Origin: an uncultured Armatimonadota bacterium
GTDB taxonomy: Bacteria; Armatimonadota; Armatimonadia; Armatimonadales; Armatimonadaceae
Assembly (NCBI GenBank): GCA_903915615.1
Contig: CAIWTR010000372.1
Span: 1-6,512, forward strand
Reading direction: 5' to 3'
DNA length: 6,512 nucleotides
Position 1 is the first letter of the stretch, and every line of letters begins with the position of its first letter. A model generated the notes under the pieces. The model was not told the DNA's origin. It ran no database searches and saw only the letters and a list, made by a program, of their open reading frames with translations. The translations under genes and the position numbers were made by a program. Shown piece by piece: positions 5,390 through 6,512 of the stretch.

Positions 5390-6512
5390 CGGCAGAATTC
5401 CTGTTGGATTCGGCATCACCAGGAAGAGTTGTTGAAACGCGTACCCGTCGTACGCGTCGCCCGGTGACTTCGATTACTGTGAACGTATACCCGCCAAAGG
5501 GTACGGTTGTTCCCGGTTTGATGGTCGCCTGCGAAGCATTGGCAAGAATCCAACCGCCAACCGTTTCGATGTCTTCATCGTTCTCGGGCATCGTGATCTC
5601 AAAGTGCCTTGTGAGCTTCACCAATGTCATTCGGGCATCTACTATCGCTGCTTGGTTGTCTCGTACGAGCTCGGGGAGGTCGGTTTCAAATTCATCCTGA
5701 ATGTCGCCGACGATCTCCTCAACGATGTCCTCGATGGTGACAATTCCGGCTGTTCCGCCATATTCATCTACAACGACAGACATATGCGTTCGCATCCGCT
5801 GCATCGTGCGTAGGAGGGCCTCTGTCGACTTTGTTTCTGGAACTCTAAGTACACTGCGGAGCGCCGGGGTGATGTCTTCGCCTGTCAGCTTGACAAGTTC
5901 TTTGACATGAATGATGCCGATAACTTCATCGGGATTTCCGTTTCGAATAACCGGGAAGCGGGTGTGTCCGGATGCTGAAACAAGCCTGACGATCTCCGGG
6001 AGTGCGAGGGAAGAGTCGACAAAGGTTACATCGGGGCGGGGAATCATCACATCCTTTGCTTGAGAATGTGAGAAGTCGAGAACACGGGTCGCGAGGTTCC
6101 ATTCAGATTCTTGGATGGTGCCGCTGTTTCGGCTGGCAGTGAGCATCAGGCGAAGCTCATCGGCGGAGAGCGAGTCACCGTGACCATGGTCATCGGATGG
6201 CTTGATGCCAAATGGCCTGAGAACCCACCCTGCGATGACATTCATCAGGAGGATCAGCGGGCGGAATATCTTCGTAAAGATGGTGAGAGGCAGGATGAGT
6301 GCGAGCGTTACCTTTTCGGCTTGCTTGATGGCGAGCGTTTTCGGCGCCATCTCACCAATAATCACTTCAAGCATCATCACCAATGTCAGCGATACGCCGC
6401 TTGTGAGCGTGTGCCGGATGCTGGCTGGGACACGCCCAAACATCGGGTGCAGGAGACTTTCTACTGCGGTCTCTCCGATGTTACCGAGGACAAGGGTACA
6501 CACTGTGATGCC
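5379..6512 (-). CDS. CNNM/CBS-pair/CorC-type membrane protein (HlyC/CorC 'hemolysin' family), N-terminus beyond the window
   Basis: The frame is open to the window edge; 377 residues are visible and perhaps 50-80 N-terminal residues are missing. The visible part starts inside the CNNM (DUF21) transmembrane domain: GITVCTLVLGNIGE (1-14), a helix around 37-52, then GEMAPKTLAI (53-62), the conserved GExxPK motif, and another hydrophobic run (about 67-97). A polar linker follows (SDDHGHGDS), then ELRLML and MIPRPDV (156-162), the entry to the CBS pair (about 155-275), with VVDEYGGTAGIVT (247-259) and EDIVEEIVGDI (261-271) in the second CBS. A CorC_HlyC domain closes the protein (about 288-362). 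Relatives transport or regulate Mg2+/Na+/Co2+; the hemolysin name is historical and CBS domains often sense adenine nucleotides. The GTG at 6503 is not the true start, since family conservation continues upstream of it. The 3' end overlaps the MscS start. Confidence 0.92.
   Translation of the reverse strand, partial: GITVCTLVLGNIGETAVESLLHPMFGRVPASIRHTLTSGVSLTLVMMLEVIIGEMAPKTLAIKQAEKVTLALILPLTIFTKIFRPLILLMNVIAGWVLRPFGIKPSDDHGHGDSLSADELRLMLTASRNSGTIQESEWNLATRVLDFSHSQAKDVMIPRPDVTFVDSSLALPEIVRLVSASGHTRFPVIRNGNPDEVIGIIHVKELVKLTGEDITPALRSVLRVPETKSTEALLRTMQRMRTHMSVVVDEYGGTAGIVTIEDIVEEIVGDIQDEFETDLPELVRDNQAAIVDARMTLVKLTRHFEITMPENDEDIETVGGWILANASQATIKPGTTVPFGGYTFTVIEVTGRRVRRVRVSTTLPGDAESNRNSADAS
5437..5457 (-). 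repeat. Perfect inverted repeat just upstream of the mscS-type start
   Basis: An 8-bp stem (ACGCGTAC at 5437-5444, GTACGCGT at 5450-5457) surrounds a 5-nt loop. It lies inside the 3' end of the CorC-type gene and codes for its Arg/Val-rich RRVRRVRV stretch, so coding could explain it. In the - strand transcript the hairpin ends 47 nt before the ATG at 5389 and 17 nt before the GTG at 5419. No T-run follows, so it is not a terminator. A role in translation of the channel gene is possible but unproven. Confidence 0.45.

Noticed and set aside
6501..6503. GTG as the start of the CorC-type gene
   Set aside because: The family-conserved stretch continues in frame to the window edge (GIT before it), and the CNNM domain would lack its first helices.

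Overview
The window is a densely coding stretch of bacterial chromosome with about half G+C by eye. It is aerobic in character, because a haem-copper oxidase gene cluster enters from the left. No phage, transposon, CRISPR or RNA gene is visible. The organism cannot be named from the sequence. The mix of a caa3-type oxidase, a ThuA / Gfo-Idh-MocA pair and a DprE1/DprE2-type pair would fit groups rich in ThuA and Gfo/Idh/MocA proteins (for example Armatimonadota or Planctomycetota-like lineages). The gene surroundings are not those of mycobacteria. This placement is a weak inference.

Layout. Positions 1-568 hold the 3' end of a cytochrome c oxidase operon on the + strand: the tail of subunit III, then a complete small subunit IV. 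A strong intrinsic terminator follows at 575-602. Positions 617-4540 hold a tight four-gene + strand operon: a ThuA-like protein, a Gfo/Idh/MocA oxidoreductase (TTG start, 1 nt after the previous stop), a DprE2-like short-chain dehydrogenase (ATGA overlap) and a DprE1-like FAD oxidoreductase (start directly abutting the previous stop). Positions 4526-6512 run on the - strand: a CNNM/CBS/CorC-type membrane protein (5' end beyond the window), then a short MscS-family mechanosensitive channel whose start overlaps the end of the CorC-type gene. The two transcription units converge and overlap by 15 bp at 4526-4540.

How the genes may work together. The most interesting part is the four-gene operon. 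DprE1 and DprE2 of mycobacteria epimerise the 2'-hydroxyl of decaprenyl-phospho-ribose through a 2'-keto intermediate, giving decaprenyl-phospho-arabinose. The last two genes here match these enzymes over their whole length, including the C-terminal tail of DprE2 and the flavin and active-site motifs of DprE1. They are, however, in the reverse order and preceded by two proteins of families linked to keto-sugar metabolism (ThuA and a ThuB-like Gfo/Idh/MocA enzyme). I infer a pathway that makes or processes an unusual lipid-linked or keto sugar. The expected prenyl-phosphate phosphoribosyltransferase (UbiA/DprP type) is not in the window. The DprE1-like protein has alanine where the M. tuberculosis enzyme has the benzothiazinone-reactive cysteine.
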